Assembly (NCBI GenBank): GCA_963727765.1
Contig: CAVSGZ010000013.1
Span: forward strand, 186,001 to 250,000
DNA from: FEN-299 sp963727765
GTDB lineage: Bacteria; Acidobacteriota; Vicinamibacteria; Vicinamibacterales; Fen-181
Reading direction: 5' to 3'
Length of the DNA: 64,000 nt
In this document: positions 17,744 through 27,321 of the stretch, one piece after another
Numbering within the stretch: the first letter of the stretch is position 1
Layout: each line of letters opens with the position of its first letter
The notes under the pieces: generated by a model
Database searches by the model: none
Seen by the model: only the letters and a program-made list of their open reading frames with translations
What the model was told of the DNA's origin: nothing
Position numbers and translations under genes: made by a program

Positions 17744-18331
17744 CTACTTCGCCGTGATGATGAAGTGCCCGCGCCGGTTCTGTGACCAGCAGCTCTCGTT
17801 CTCCTCGGTGCAGAACGGCTGCTCCTTGCCCTTGCTGACCACCTGCAGGCGGTCGGCGCCGACACCGAGGCTCACGAGATAGTTCTTCACGGCGCTCGCG
17901 CGCCGCTCACCGAGCGCGAGGTTGTACTCGGCCGTCCCGCGCGAGTCGCAGTGGCCTTCGATCGTGGCCTTGACACTGGCCCACCGCTTCAGCCAATCGG
18001 CGTCTTTCTGGAGCGCCGTTCGCCCCTCATCCTTCAGGTCCGACTTGTCGAAGTCGAAGAACGCGTCGGCCAGCGGCTTCTCCGCGTTCAACTCGTCGAG
18101 CGTCTTGCGCGCGAAGATCTGGTCCTCGGTCAGCGGCGCAGGCGCGGGCGGCGGCGGCGGTGGTGGCGGCGGCGGTGGAGGTGGAGGCGGCACCGGCGCC
18201 GGAGTGGTCACCGGCGGAGGTGGCGGCGGCGGCGGAGCCGTCTGGGGAGGCTTCTTGTGACAACCGGCCGCACTGAGACCGATGGCGGCGACTGCCGCCA
18301 CAGCGACCACGTAACGGACCACGCGCATCAT
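17744..18331 (-). CDS. pal: Peptidoglycan-associated lipoprotein (OmpA-like domain)
   Basis: 195 aa. A lipoprotein signal with lipobox LSAAGC, a striking Pro-rich linker (residues ~29-68, mostly proline with Ala, Val and Thr), and a C-terminal OmpA domain: FFDFDKSDLKDEGR, IEGHCDSRGTAEYNLALGERRA and the Arg-containing NRRGHF end. Pal anchors the outer membrane to peptidoglycan and works with TolB. An ENESCWSQ stretch near the end is the usual acidic Pal segment. Two adjacent ATGs follow a GAGGAGGG site. The rest of the tol operon is not here. Confidence 0.9.
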   Translation of the reverse strand: MMRVVRYVVAVAAVAAIGLSAAGCHKKPPQTAPPPPPPPPVTTPAPVPPPPPPPPPPPPPPPAPAPLTEDQIFARKTLDELNAEKPLADAFFDFDKSDLKDEGRTALQKDADWLKRWASVKATIEGHCDSRGTAEYNLALGERRASAVKNYLVSLGVGADRLQVVSKGKEQPFCTEENESCWSQNRRGHFIITAK

Positions 18332-18490
18332 GGTGACCCTCCTCGAATGTCGTCCCCCTGACTCGGCCAGGTTGCAGAATGAGGACCGCGGAGTCGATCA
18401 TCGGCGGGCCGCTCAGCCGGGATGGGGCGGCAGAATTCGAGCGTAGCCCCTCAATCCCGCGGTGTCAAACGCGCGGCGCCTGCGCGGCGC

Positions 18491-19354
18491 CTACGACACC
18501 TCCCGCAGCGGCAGCACCTCGTTGAGGCTTCCCGTGCGGTAGCCCTGGAGGTCGAGACTGACGTACCGGAAGCCGATCGTCTTCAAGTCCGAGACAATGG
18601 CGTGCCGCACGTCGTCGTCGAGCGCGCGCGGCATGTCACCGGCCTCGAGCTCGAGGCGGGCAATCTCGCCGTGGTGCCTCACGCGGCAGTGCCGGAACCC
18701 GAGTGAACGGAGCACGTCCTCCGCCTGCTCGATCATCCGCAGCCTCTCCACCGTGACCTCGGTGCCGTACGGGATGCGGGAGGACAGGCAGGCCGAGGCC
18801 GGCTGGTCCCAGGTGGGCAGGCCGAGGCGGCGAGAGAGCTGACGGATCTCCGCCTTGGTGAGGCCGGCCTCGTCGAGCGGGCTGCGCACGCCGTGCTCGC
18901 GCGCCGCCGCCCGCCCTGGTCGATAGTCGCCCCGGTCGTCGGCGTTGTTCCCGTCGACGACGGCGGCCAGGCCCCGCTCCGCGGCGACGGCCGCGAGACG
19001 GCCGAACAACTCGTGCTTGCAGTAGTAGCAGCGATTGGTGGGATTGGCGGTGTAGTCGGGCGAGCTCATCTCGGAGGTGGCGATGAACTCGTGAGCCAGC
19101 CCGCACTGCGCCGCAATGGCGATGGCGAGTTCGCGATGCGCGGCGGGATAACTCGGGCTGTCGGCCGTCACCGACAGCACCCGACGCCCGAGTTCCTCGT
19201 GGGCGACAGCCGCCAGCAGCGCGCTGTCGACGCCTCCACTGAACGCGACGACCACCGAGCCGAGCTCGCGGATGATCTGCCGGAGCGCCTTCTCCTTCCG
19301 CGCAAGCGCGTCGGCCTCAACCGCCTGGAGTTCCCGGGGGCGTGGATCGATCAC
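18491..19354 (-). CDS. larE: LarE-like ATP-dependent sulfur transferase (PP-loop)
   Basis: 287 aa. PP-loop pyrophosphatase motif VVAFSGGVDSALL near residue 37, then NPTNRCYYCKHELF and PASACLSSRIPYG, which carries the cysteine used as sulfur donor in LarE. LarE supplies sulfur to the Ni-pincer cofactor of lactate racemase, but the LarE-like family is wide and LarB and LarC are not nearby, so the acceptor here is unknown. Its ATG overlaps the stop of the LysW-like gene (ATGA), which indicates translational coupling and a shared task. Confidence 0.85.
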   Translation of the reverse strand: MIDPRPRELQAVEADALARKEKALRQIIRELGSVVVAFSGGVDSALLAAVAHEELGRRVLSVTADSPSYPAAHRELAIAIAAQCGLAHEFIATSEMSSPDYTANPTNRCYYCKHELFGRLAAVAAERGLAAVVDGNNADDRGDYRPGRAAAREHGVRSPLDEAGLTKAEIRQLSRRLGLPTWDQPASACLSSRIPYGTEVTVERLRMIEQAEDVLRSLGFRHCRVRHHGEIARLELEAGDMPRALDDDVRHAIVSDLKTIGFRYVSLDLQGYRTGSLNEVLPLREVS

Positions 19355-19578
19355 TCTTCCCAGTCCTCGTCCTCGTCTTCATCCTCGTCGAGATCGTCTT
19401 CGTCCTCGTCGAGGTCGTCTTCATCCTCGTCATCGTCGGACACGACGTCGAGCTCGATCGGGGCGACGCCAATCACCTCGAGACTGGTGCCACATTCAGG
19501 ACAGCTGATCTGGTCGCCCTTGTCGACGTCGAATTCGTCCACGTCGATGTCGGCTTCACACTCGGGGCAAATGGCCAT
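19351..19578 (-). CDS. LysW-like zinc-ribbon protein with long acidic tail
   Basis: 75 aa. Two CPEC/CPEC zinc knuckles (MAICPECEADIDVDEF and SCPECGTSLEVIGVAPIEL) match LysW, the amino-group carrier protein of lysine/arginine synthesis. LysW ends in EDWGE, where the terminal Glu carries the substrate; this protein ends EDWEE after ~22 Asp/Glu residues encoded by GAC/GAG repeats. AGGAGG lies 7 bp before the ATG. It comes first in a two-gene operon with the LarE-like gene. No LysX, LysZ or ArgX homologue is adjacent, so a carrier role is inference. Confidence 0.75.
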   Translation of the reverse strand: MAICPECEADIDVDEFDVDKGDQISCPECGTSLEVIGVAPIELDVVSDDDEDEDDLDEDEDDLDEDEDEDEDWEE

Positions 19579-19787
19579 ACCCCATCCTCCTGGAGGTGTC
19601 CGCCCGCGTCAAGAGCCGCGCGGGTCTCCGTACTAATTCCACGTCGTCGCGTCCTGAGATTGTGTCGAGGGCGGGTCGGGATTATAGCGGGACCCGACCA
19701 ACCCTGCAATGACCCGGCCGCCGACTTCGGGCGGTTTCAACTGCCAGACCTAAGGTTGCGCCCGCACACTCCCGATAAGACAGATCG

Positions 19788-20504
19788 ATGACCGCCGGGA
19801 GTACAGCCGCCAAAACCGTCCTCATAGCCGGCGAGTCCTCGTTCGTGCGCGACCGCTTCCAGGCGGTCCTGCAGGAGGCCGGCCACCGGGCCCTCGTCGC
19901 CCGCAGCGCCGCTGAGGTGCTCGGCCGGATCCGCGCGGACCTCGACGAGATCGACCTGCTCGTCCTCGACCTGCGTCTCCCCCAGACGCCCGGGGTCGAC
20001 CTCGTGCGCGCCGTTCGAAAACTGGACAACGGACGCCTGCCGATCCTCGTCTTCAGCGGGACGATCACCAGCGCCGAAGAAGTCCGCGCGCTCGCCACGC
20101 TCGGGGTGGCGGGCTATGTCAACGAGTATAGCGCGGTGCAGCACATTCTCCCGTCGCTCGCCCCGCACCTGTTCCCCGACAACTTCAACCGGCGGTCGAG
20201 CCCGCGCGTAGTGCTCAGCATCCCCGTCGCCTACCGCTGCGGCGACACCATCACCGCGGTACTCACGCTCAACATCGGCAAGGGCGGCCTCAGTGTCCGG
20301 ACGATGAGCCCGCTGCCGATCGGGGCGAAGACCAGGGTCCGTTTCGGCCTTCCGGGAGCCCCCCGCGAGGTCGAGGCCGATGCGAAGGTCACCTGGAGCG
20401 ACCACCGGATCGGCATGGGCCTCCAGTTCGAGCGCCTCGAAGCCGGCGACCAGGCCTCGATCGACGAGTTCGTGGACGGCCACTTCTTCACCGCACGGGG
20501 CTGA
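19788..20504 (+). CDS. Response regulator receiver plus PilZ domain protein
   Basis: 238 aa. Residues ~8-125 form a receiver domain: acceptor Asp in LLVLDLRLPQ, switch Ser/Thr in VFSGT; the usual conserved Lys is replaced in GYVNEYS. Residues ~133-235 form a PilZ domain: RRSSPRVVLSIPVAYR gives the RxxxR part, but the second c-di-GMP motif (D/N)xSxxG reads NIGKGG, lacking the Ser. It may bind c-di-GMP weakly or act by protein contact. No sensor kinase is adjacent. Confidence 0.85.
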   Translation: MTAGSTAAKTVLIAGESSFVRDRFQAVLQEAGHRALVARSAAEVLGRIRADLDEIDLLVLDLRLPQTPGVDLVRAVRKLDNGRLPILVFSGTITSAEEVRALATLGVAGYVNEYSAVQHILPSLAPHLFPDNFNRRSSPRVVLSIPVAYRCGDTITAVLTLNIGKGGLSVRTMSPLPIGAKTRVRFGLPGAPREVEADAKVTWSDHRIGMGLQFERLEAGDQASIDEFVDGHFFTARG

Positions 20505-20563
20505 CCTCCTCTCCACGGCCGCCGGCGTTTGCATCCCACCCAGTCCCCGGCTAGAGTGCTCGC

Positions 20564-21886
20564 ATGGACCAGAGCACGATCGCCGTAGCGGGGCGGCTGG
20601 TGGCTGTCCTGGCGCTCGTCTGCGTCAACGGGTTCTTCGTCGCCACCGAGTTCGCCGTCGTCACCATGCGCAGGACCCGGATCGACCAGCTCGTGGCCGA
20701 GGGGGATCGCCGCGCGGCCCGCGTGCGCCAGGTGTTCGGGGATCCCACCCGCTTCTTCGCGGCCACACAAGTCGGCAACACGATGGCGAGCCTGGCCCTC
20801 GGCTGGATCGGCGAGCCTGCGGTGGCCCGGTTGATCCAACCGATGCTGGGCTGGCTGTCTCCGGGCTGGGCCGCGGCCGGCGCGCACTCGCTCGCCGTGG
20901 GTATTGCCTTCGCGCTGATCACGTCGCTGCTCGTGGTCTGCGGCGAGCTGGCGCCAAAGACGCTGGCGCTGCGTCACGCTGAGCGGACCGCGCTGTTCGT
21001 CTCCGCGCCGACGCGCGTCTTCATGCTGGTGCTGTGGCCGTTCATCTCGGTGCTCAACGCCGCCGCCGCGCGCGTGGTCCAGGTGGTCGGGCTCGAGCCC
21101 CAGAGCGCCCGTTCGCTCGTCCACTCGGAGGAAGAGCTGAAGATGCTCGTCACGGCCAGCCAGAAGGCGGGCGTCCTCGAGGAAGACGAGGGCGAGATGC
21201 TGCACCGCGTTTTCGGCTTCGGTGACCTCACGGCCGAGCAGGTGATGGTGCCGCGCACCGAGATGACCGGCATCCGGGCGGACGCGACGCTGGCGGACGT
21301 CATCGACTGGGTGTCGACCCATCCACACGCGTGGCTGCCGGTGTTCGGCGTCGACATCGACGACATCCGCGGCTTTCTGCACGTCGAGGACCTGTTCCCC
21401 GCCCTGTCGAAACCGGCTGAGCAGTTCAGGGTCACCGATTGCCTCCGCGAGGCCCTGACGGTCCCGGAGACCATGAAGGCGGATGACGTGCTCGAGGAAA
21501 TGCGCCAGAAGGGCACCCATCACGCGGTGGTGATCGACGAGTACGGCGGAACGGCCGGGCTGGTAACGTTCGCGGGGTTGATGGAGCGGATCGTCGGCGA
21601 GGTGGGGAGCGAGTTCAGCTCCGGCCGCACGAAGATCTCCGTGCTGCCGGGCGGCGCGGCGCTGCTCGACGGCCTGGCCCTGACGACCGACGTCAATGCG
21701 GCGTTCGGCCTGCACGTCGACGAGGACGTCTACACGACGGTTGGCGGATTCGTGCTGGGGCAGCTGGCCCGGCGGGCCAGGCTGGGCGACCGGGTAGAGG
21801 TCGAGGGCTGGACGTTCCGCGTCGAGGCGCTCGACGGGTTGCGGGTGGCCCGCGTCCACCTGTCCCACACCCCCAAACAACCGTGA
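20564..21886 (+). CDS. Hemolysin family / CNNM-CorC type transporter
   Basis: 440 aa in the usual order: DUF21 (CNNM) membrane domain with ~4 helices (NGFFVATEFAVVTMRRTRID, ATQVGNTMASLALGWIGEP), a CBS pair (HRVFGFGDLTAEQVMVPRTE, KGTHHAVVIDEYGGTAGLVT) and a C-terminal CorC_HlyC domain (LPGGAALLDG, YTTVGGFVLGQLA). Related proteins are implicated in Mg2+/Co2+ efflux; the hemolysin name is historical. Monocistronic and convergent with the peroxiredoxin gene. Confidence 0.92.
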   Translation: MDQSTIAVAGRLVAVLALVCVNGFFVATEFAVVTMRRTRIDQLVAEGDRRAARVRQVFGDPTRFFAATQVGNTMASLALGWIGEPAVARLIQPMLGWLSPGWAAAGAHSLAVGIAFALITSLLVVCGELAPKTLALRHAERTALFVSAPTRVFMLVLWPFISVLNAAAARVVQVVGLEPQSARSLVHSEEELKMLVTASQKAGVLEEDEGEMLHRVFGFGDLTAEQVMVPRTEMTGIRADATLADVIDWVSTHPHAWLPVFGVDIDDIRGFLHVEDLFPALSKPAEQFRVTDCLREALTVPETMKADDVLEEMRQKGTHHAVVIDEYGGTAGLVTFAGLMERIVGEVGSEFSSGRTKISVLPGGAALLDGLALTTDVNAAFGLHVDEDVYTTVGGFVLGQLARRARLGDRVEVEGWTFRVEALDGLRVARVHLSHTPKQP

Positions 21887-21912
21887 GGGACGACTCCGCC
21901 GGCAGTGTTCCA

Positions 21913-21931
21913 CGTCGTCGATTCGACGACG
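21913..21931. terminator. Hairpin between convergent genes
   Basis: CGTCGTCG-ATT-CGACGACG, an 8-bp perfect stem with a 3-nt loop, in the 108-bp gap between the stops of the HlyC/CorC gene and the peroxiredoxin gene. No T tract on either side, so intrinsic termination is uncertain. Confidence 0.4.
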
Positions 21932-21994
21932 CACGAAGACCAAAGCTGGCCGTCGTGCGTCGATCTAACCGGAGCACTCCTGCGCGGACTCGGC

Positions 21995-22462
21995 CTACAG
22001 CGCGGCGATGGCCGCGTTCAGCCGGGAGTAGTCGGGTTCGTCGCCCGGCGTGGCGGTCACTTCGGCGTGCCGGATGACACCCTGGGCGTCGATGAGGAAC
22101 ACCGCGCGCTTTGACAACCCCTTCAGGCCGGCCAGTTCGTCGAGATAGACCCCGTAGGCCTTGATGACGTCCTTGCCAAAATCGCTCAGCAGCGGGAAGT
22201 TGAGGCCGTTCTGCTGGCCGAAGGCCTTGAGCGTGAACGGCGTGTCCACGCTGATCCCGTACACCTGGGCGTTGGCGCGGTTGAGCTGCGCCAGCTGGTC
22301 CCTGAACGTGCAGAGTTCCTTCGTGCACACCGACGTGAACGCCGCCGGGAAGAAGGCCAGCACGGTGTTCTGCTTGCCGAACCCGGCGCTGAGCGTCACC
22401 TCCTGCATGTCCTGGTTCCTGAGCGTGAAGTCGGGCGCTTTCGAACCAACCTGTACCGACAT
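21995..22462 (-). CDS. Peroxiredoxin (AhpC/TSA family)
   Basis: 155 aa. Thiol peroxidase reducing H2O2 and organic peroxides. The peroxidatic Cys lies in FFPAAFTSVCTKELCTF, with a second Cys five residues later, unusual spacing for a resolving Cys; no other C-terminal Cys is seen, so AhpE/1-Cys or atypical behaviour is possible. SVDTPFTLKAFGQQNGLNFP and the later RAVFLIDAQGVIRH follow the family pattern. Divergent from the ABC cluster. Confidence 0.92.
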   Translation of the reverse strand: MSVQVGSKAPDFTLRNQDMQEVTLSAGFGKQNTVLAFFPAAFTSVCTKELCTFRDQLAQLNRANAQVYGISVDTPFTLKAFGQQNGLNFPLLSDFGKDVIKAYGVYLDELAGLKGLSKRAVFLIDAQGVIRHAEVTATPGDEPDYSRLNAAIAAL

Positions 22463-22667
22463 CGTCCCTCCTGTCCGTGCCGCCGATCCCCGCAGGCCCG
22501 GCGGCGATAACCAGTGTCCGGCGCGCCTCCGGAAGCGCGCGATGAGCTTCCATGGTAACCCGCCGCAGCGCTGCGCGGCGACAGCCCGCAGCCGCCGCTC
22601 GGCCTTGCCGCTGGTCGGAGCCTTCGACTACCATGAACGATTGGTTCGGTTTCAACGGAGCATCAGC

Positions 22668-23620
<953 letters not shown>

Positions 23621-23624
<4 letters not shown>

Positions 23625-24385
23625 CGAACATCCTGGCGATCGCCCGCAAGGAGTGGAGAGGGTACTTCGCGTCGCCCATCGGATACGTGGTGATCGGGAT
23701 GTACGCGATTGTCTTCGGGTACTTCTACACGGTCGGCCTGAGCTGGTTCCTCCGTCAGAGCATGCAGGCCCCGGAGATGGGCGGCGGGTCCATGAACGTG
23801 AACCAGCAGATGATCCGCTACGTGTTCCTGAACTCGACGGTGATCTTCCTCTTCGTGGTCCCGCTCATCACGATGCGCACCTACGCCGAGGAGAAGCGGT
23901 CGGGCACGATCGAGCTGCTCATGACCTCCCCGGTCACCGACTTCCAGATCGTCATGGGCAAGTTCATCGGCGCGATGTCGCTCTACGGGGCGATGCTCGC
24001 CATCACGCTCGTGCACATCGCCGTGCTCTTCCGGTTCGGCAGCCCCGAGTGGAAGCCGATTGTCAGCGGGTATCTCGGCCTGGTGCTGCTCGGCGGGTGC
24101 TTTGTGTCGATCGGCCTGTTCTTCTCGAGCCTGACGAGGAACCAGATCGTGGCCGGGATGTTCACCTTCGCAGTGCTGCTGCTGCTCTGGGTGATCGACT
24201 GGATCGGGAGCTTCTCGGGCCCGTCGGTCGAGCAGATCACCAGCTACCTCTCGCTGACCGGGCACATCGAGGACTTTCTGCGCGGGATCGTGGACACCGC
24301 GCATGTCGTCTATTACCTGAGTGTCATCACCTTCGGTCTGTTCCTGACGGCCAAGGCGGTCGACAGCGAGCGGTGGCGGGGGTAG
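23621..24385 (+). CDS. ABC-2 type permease (GldF-like)
   Basis: 254 aa with about six membrane helices. N-terminal NILAIARKEWRGYFASPIGY and the conserved RTYAEEKRSGTIELLMTSP are characteristic of ABC-2 permeases of the gliding/Nos type. It is coupled to the ATPase upstream, and the GldG-like gene begins 6 bp after its stop. Confidence 0.92.
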
Positions 24386-24391
24386 CGCGCG

Positions 24392-25973
24392 ATGCTGAAA
24401 CGAGCTTTCGATACGATCGGGTGGCTGGGCACGGCGCTCGTGTTCGCCGCCGTGGCCGTGTTCTTCCTCAAGGCCGAGTGGCAGCCGGTACTCGCGCTGG
24501 CTGGCGTGGGGCGGGCTCGTGTGCATCCTGCTGTACACGCTTGGACAGTGGCGCGAGGTGTCCAGGGTGTTCGCCGGCCGGTCGGTGCGCTTCGGCGCGG
24601 TCTCGGGCGCCGGCATCGTGGTGGTCCTGGCGATCCTCGTGGCCATCAACTACATCTCCTCGCGCGAGCACAAGCGCTGGGATTTGACCGCCTCGAGCCA
24701 GTTCACGCTGGCGCCGCAGTCGATCAAGGTGCTCAAGTCGCTCGACGCCCCGCTCAAGATGACCGCGTTCGCCAAGGACAGCGAACTCCCGACCTACCGC
24801 GACCGGCTGTCGCCCTACGAGTACGTGTCGAAGAAGGTGACAACCGACTACATCGACCCGGACAAGAAACCAGGCCCGGCACGGCAGTTGGGCATCCAGA
24901 GCTACGGCACGGTCGCCATCCAGTACAAGGGCCGGATCGAGCGTGTCGTTGGCAGCACCGAGCAGGAAGTGACCAACGGGATCATCAAGGTCGTCACCGG
25001 CGGGGAGCGGAAGATCTACTTCACGCAGGGGCACGGGGAGAAGGACACGACCAGTTCCGAACGGTCGGGCTACAGCGGCCTCGCCGCGCAGATGGCCCAC
25101 GACAATTACAAGCTGGAGAAGCTGCCGCTCGCGCAGCAGGGGCAGGTGCCGGCCGATGCCGCCGCCGTCGTGGTCGCGGGGCCGAAGACCGACTTCCTGC
25201 CCGGCGAGATCGACGCGCTGAAGGCCGACCTCGCCAAGGGCGGACACCTGATGCTGCTGCTCGATCCGCCTGACAAGCTCGACAGCCCCCCGCTGACGGA
25301 CCTGCTCGCGCTCGCCCACGACTGGGGCGTCGATGTCGGCAACAACGTGGTCGTCGATGTCAGCGGCGCCGGCCGCTATCTGGGCACTGACGAGACGGTC
25401 CCGGTCGCCGTGAACTACCCGTCGCACCCGATCGTGGAGGGCTTCGACCTGGCCACGGCATTCCCTCTGGCCCGCTCGGTGACGGCCGTCAGCGGCGGCG
25501 TGAGCGGCCATGTCGCGCAGTCGTTTGTCGAGACGAGCGCCAGGAGCTGGGCCGAGACCGACATGAAGACGTTCCTGACCGGCGGGAAGATCGCCTTCGA
25601 CGAGAAGAAGGGGGACAAGCCGGGCCCGATCTCCATCGCGGCGGCGGCCTCGGCCCCCGTGACCGCGATGCCCCCCGCCGTCAAGCCCGGCGACAACGAG
25701 GCCAAGCCAGAATCCCGCGTGGTCGTTTTCGGCGACTCGGATTTCGCGTCGAACCTCGCGCTCGGTGTCAGCGGGAACAAGGACCTCTTCATGAACGCCG
25801 TCAACTGGCTCGCGCAGCAGGAGAACCTGATCGCGATCCGGCCGCGGGAAGCCGCCGACCGACGCGTCTCGATGACAGCGGGCCAGCAGCTTCAGGTCCT
25901 CTTCCTCTCGCTCGTCCTCGTGCCGCTGTTCGTGCTCGGCAGCGGCGTCTACTCGTGGTGGCGGAGGCGGTAG
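24392..25973 (+). CDS. GldG-like ABC transporter auxiliary protein (frameshifted in this sequence)
   Basis: Two hydrophobic N-terminal helices, a long periplasmic domain (YISSREHKRWDLTASSQFTL, KIYFTQGHGEKD, LMLLLDPPDKLDSPPLTDLL, RVVVFGDSDFASN), and a C-terminal helix ending YSWWRRR. This is the ABC_transp_aux/GldG architecture. The ATG at 24392 and the bulk of the protein are in different frames: after KAEWQPVLA one extra base (C at 24497) breaks reading; without it WLAWGGLVCILLYTLG continues and the protein is 526 aa. Followed directly by the DUF4340 gene. Confidence 0.88.
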
Positions 25974-27320
25974 ATGCGCGGACTGAAATCACTGCTGGTG
26001 CTGGTGGTCGTGCTGGCGGGGCTCGGCGCCTACATCTACTTCGTCGAATCGAAGAAGCCGCAGGGCGAAGAACCGGCGGCGGGGCCGAAGGTCTTCACCC
26101 TCAAGGCCGACGCGATCGACGAGGTCACGGTGAAGCTGGCGGGCGGCGACAAGACCACGCTCAGGAAGGCCGGCGGCACCTGGCAGATCACCGCCCCGAT
26201 CGGCGCGCCGGCGGACGAAGCGGAGGTCTCGGGCATCGTGACCGGCTTGGCCACCGCCGACATCGTGCGCACCGTCGACGAGAACCCTGGCGATCTCAAG
26301 CAGTTCGGCCTGTCCGAGCCGCGGATCGACATCACGTTCAAGGCGGCCGGCAGCGCGCGGCCCCTGGAGTTGCTCATCGGCGACAAGACGGCGACCTCGG
26401 GTGACCTCTACGCGAAGCTCGCCGGCCAGAAGAAGGTCTTCCTGATCGCGGGGTCGTTCGACGCATCGTTTGGTCGTGGCACGTTCGACCTTCGGCAGAA
26501 GTCGGTGCTGACGTTCGACCGCGACAGGGTCGACCGGCTCACCGTGCAGTCCGCGGCGTCGCTGGTCGAGCTGAGCCGGACTGGCGGGGAATGGAAGATC
26601 GACAAGCCCTACCAGGCTCCGGCGGATTACGGCACGGTCGAGGGACTCGTCGGGCGGGTCCAGACCGCGCAGATGAAGTCGATCGTGGTCCAGGACGCCG
26701 CCGACCTGAAGCCATACGGGCTCGACAAGCCCGACGCCTCGGTGACCTTCGGGCTCGGCAGTTCGCAGGCGACGCTGCTGCTGGGCAAGAAGACGGAAGC
26801 GGGCACGGTGTACGCGAAGGACGCGTCGAGACCGATGGTGTTCACCGTCGACGCGTCACTGCTCGCCGACGTGAAGAAGCCGGCCGACGACCTGCGCCGC
26901 CGGGACATCTTCGAGTTCCGCGCGTTCAACGCGACGGCGATTCAGATCACCCGCGGCGCCGACACGCTGGCCTTCGAGAAGACTGCCGGCCAGGGCAAGG
27001 AGGCCGGCGAGAAGTGGCGTGAGACGAAGCCTGCCGCCAAGGACGTGGACGCGGCGGCGTTCGACACGTTCCTGACCAAGCTCTCGAACCAGCGGGCCGC
27101 GTCGTTCGTGGCGGCGGGAGCCAAGACGAAGACCGGTCTCGAGTCGCCGTTCATGACCGTCGTGGCACGGTTCGACGAGGGCGGGCGGAAGGAAGAGCGT
27201 GTCTCTTTCGGCCGCGTGGGCACCGATGTCTACGCCGCGGTGTCCGGACAGCCCGGAGCCGCCAAGGTCGACGCGACCGAGTTCGACGATGCCGTGAAGG
27301 CGCTCGACGCGGTCAAGTAG
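25974..27320 (+). CDS. DUF4340 domain protein
   Basis: 448 aa beginning with one membrane anchor (LLVLVVVLAGLGAYIYF) and then periplasmic repeats of the DUF4340 type: GGTWQITAPIGAPADEAEV, LKQFGLSEPRIDITF, then GGEWKIDKPYQAPADYGTVE and LKPYGLDKPDASVTFGLG. The two similar halves look like an internal duplication. It abuts the GldG-like gene, a common pairing in many phyla; molecular role unknown. Confidence 0.88.
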   Translation: MRGLKSLLVLVVVLAGLGAYIYFVESKKPQGEEPAAGPKVFTLKADAIDEVTVKLAGGDKTTLRKAGGTWQITAPIGAPADEAEVSGIVTGLATADIVRTVDENPGDLKQFGLSEPRIDITFKAAGSARPLELLIGDKTATSGDLYAKLAGQKKVFLIAGSFDASFGRGTFDLRQKSVLTFDRDRVDRLTVQSAASLVELSRTGGEWKIDKPYQAPADYGTVEGLVGRVQTAQMKSIVVQDAADLKPYGLDKPDASVTFGLGSSQATLLLGKKTEAGTVYAKDASRPMVFTVDASLLADVKKPADDLRRRDIFEFRAFNATAIQITRGADTLAFEKTAGQGKEAGEKWRETKPAAKDVDAAAFDTFLTKLSNQRAASFVAAGAKTKTGLESPFMTVVARFDEGGRKEERVSFGRVGTDVYAAVSGQPGAAKVDATEFDDAVKALDAVK

Positions 27321-27321
27321 C

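Noticed and set aside
19355..19440. Simple GAC/GAG repeat as a non-coding microsatellite
   Set aside because: It encodes the acidic tail of the LysW-like protein in frame.
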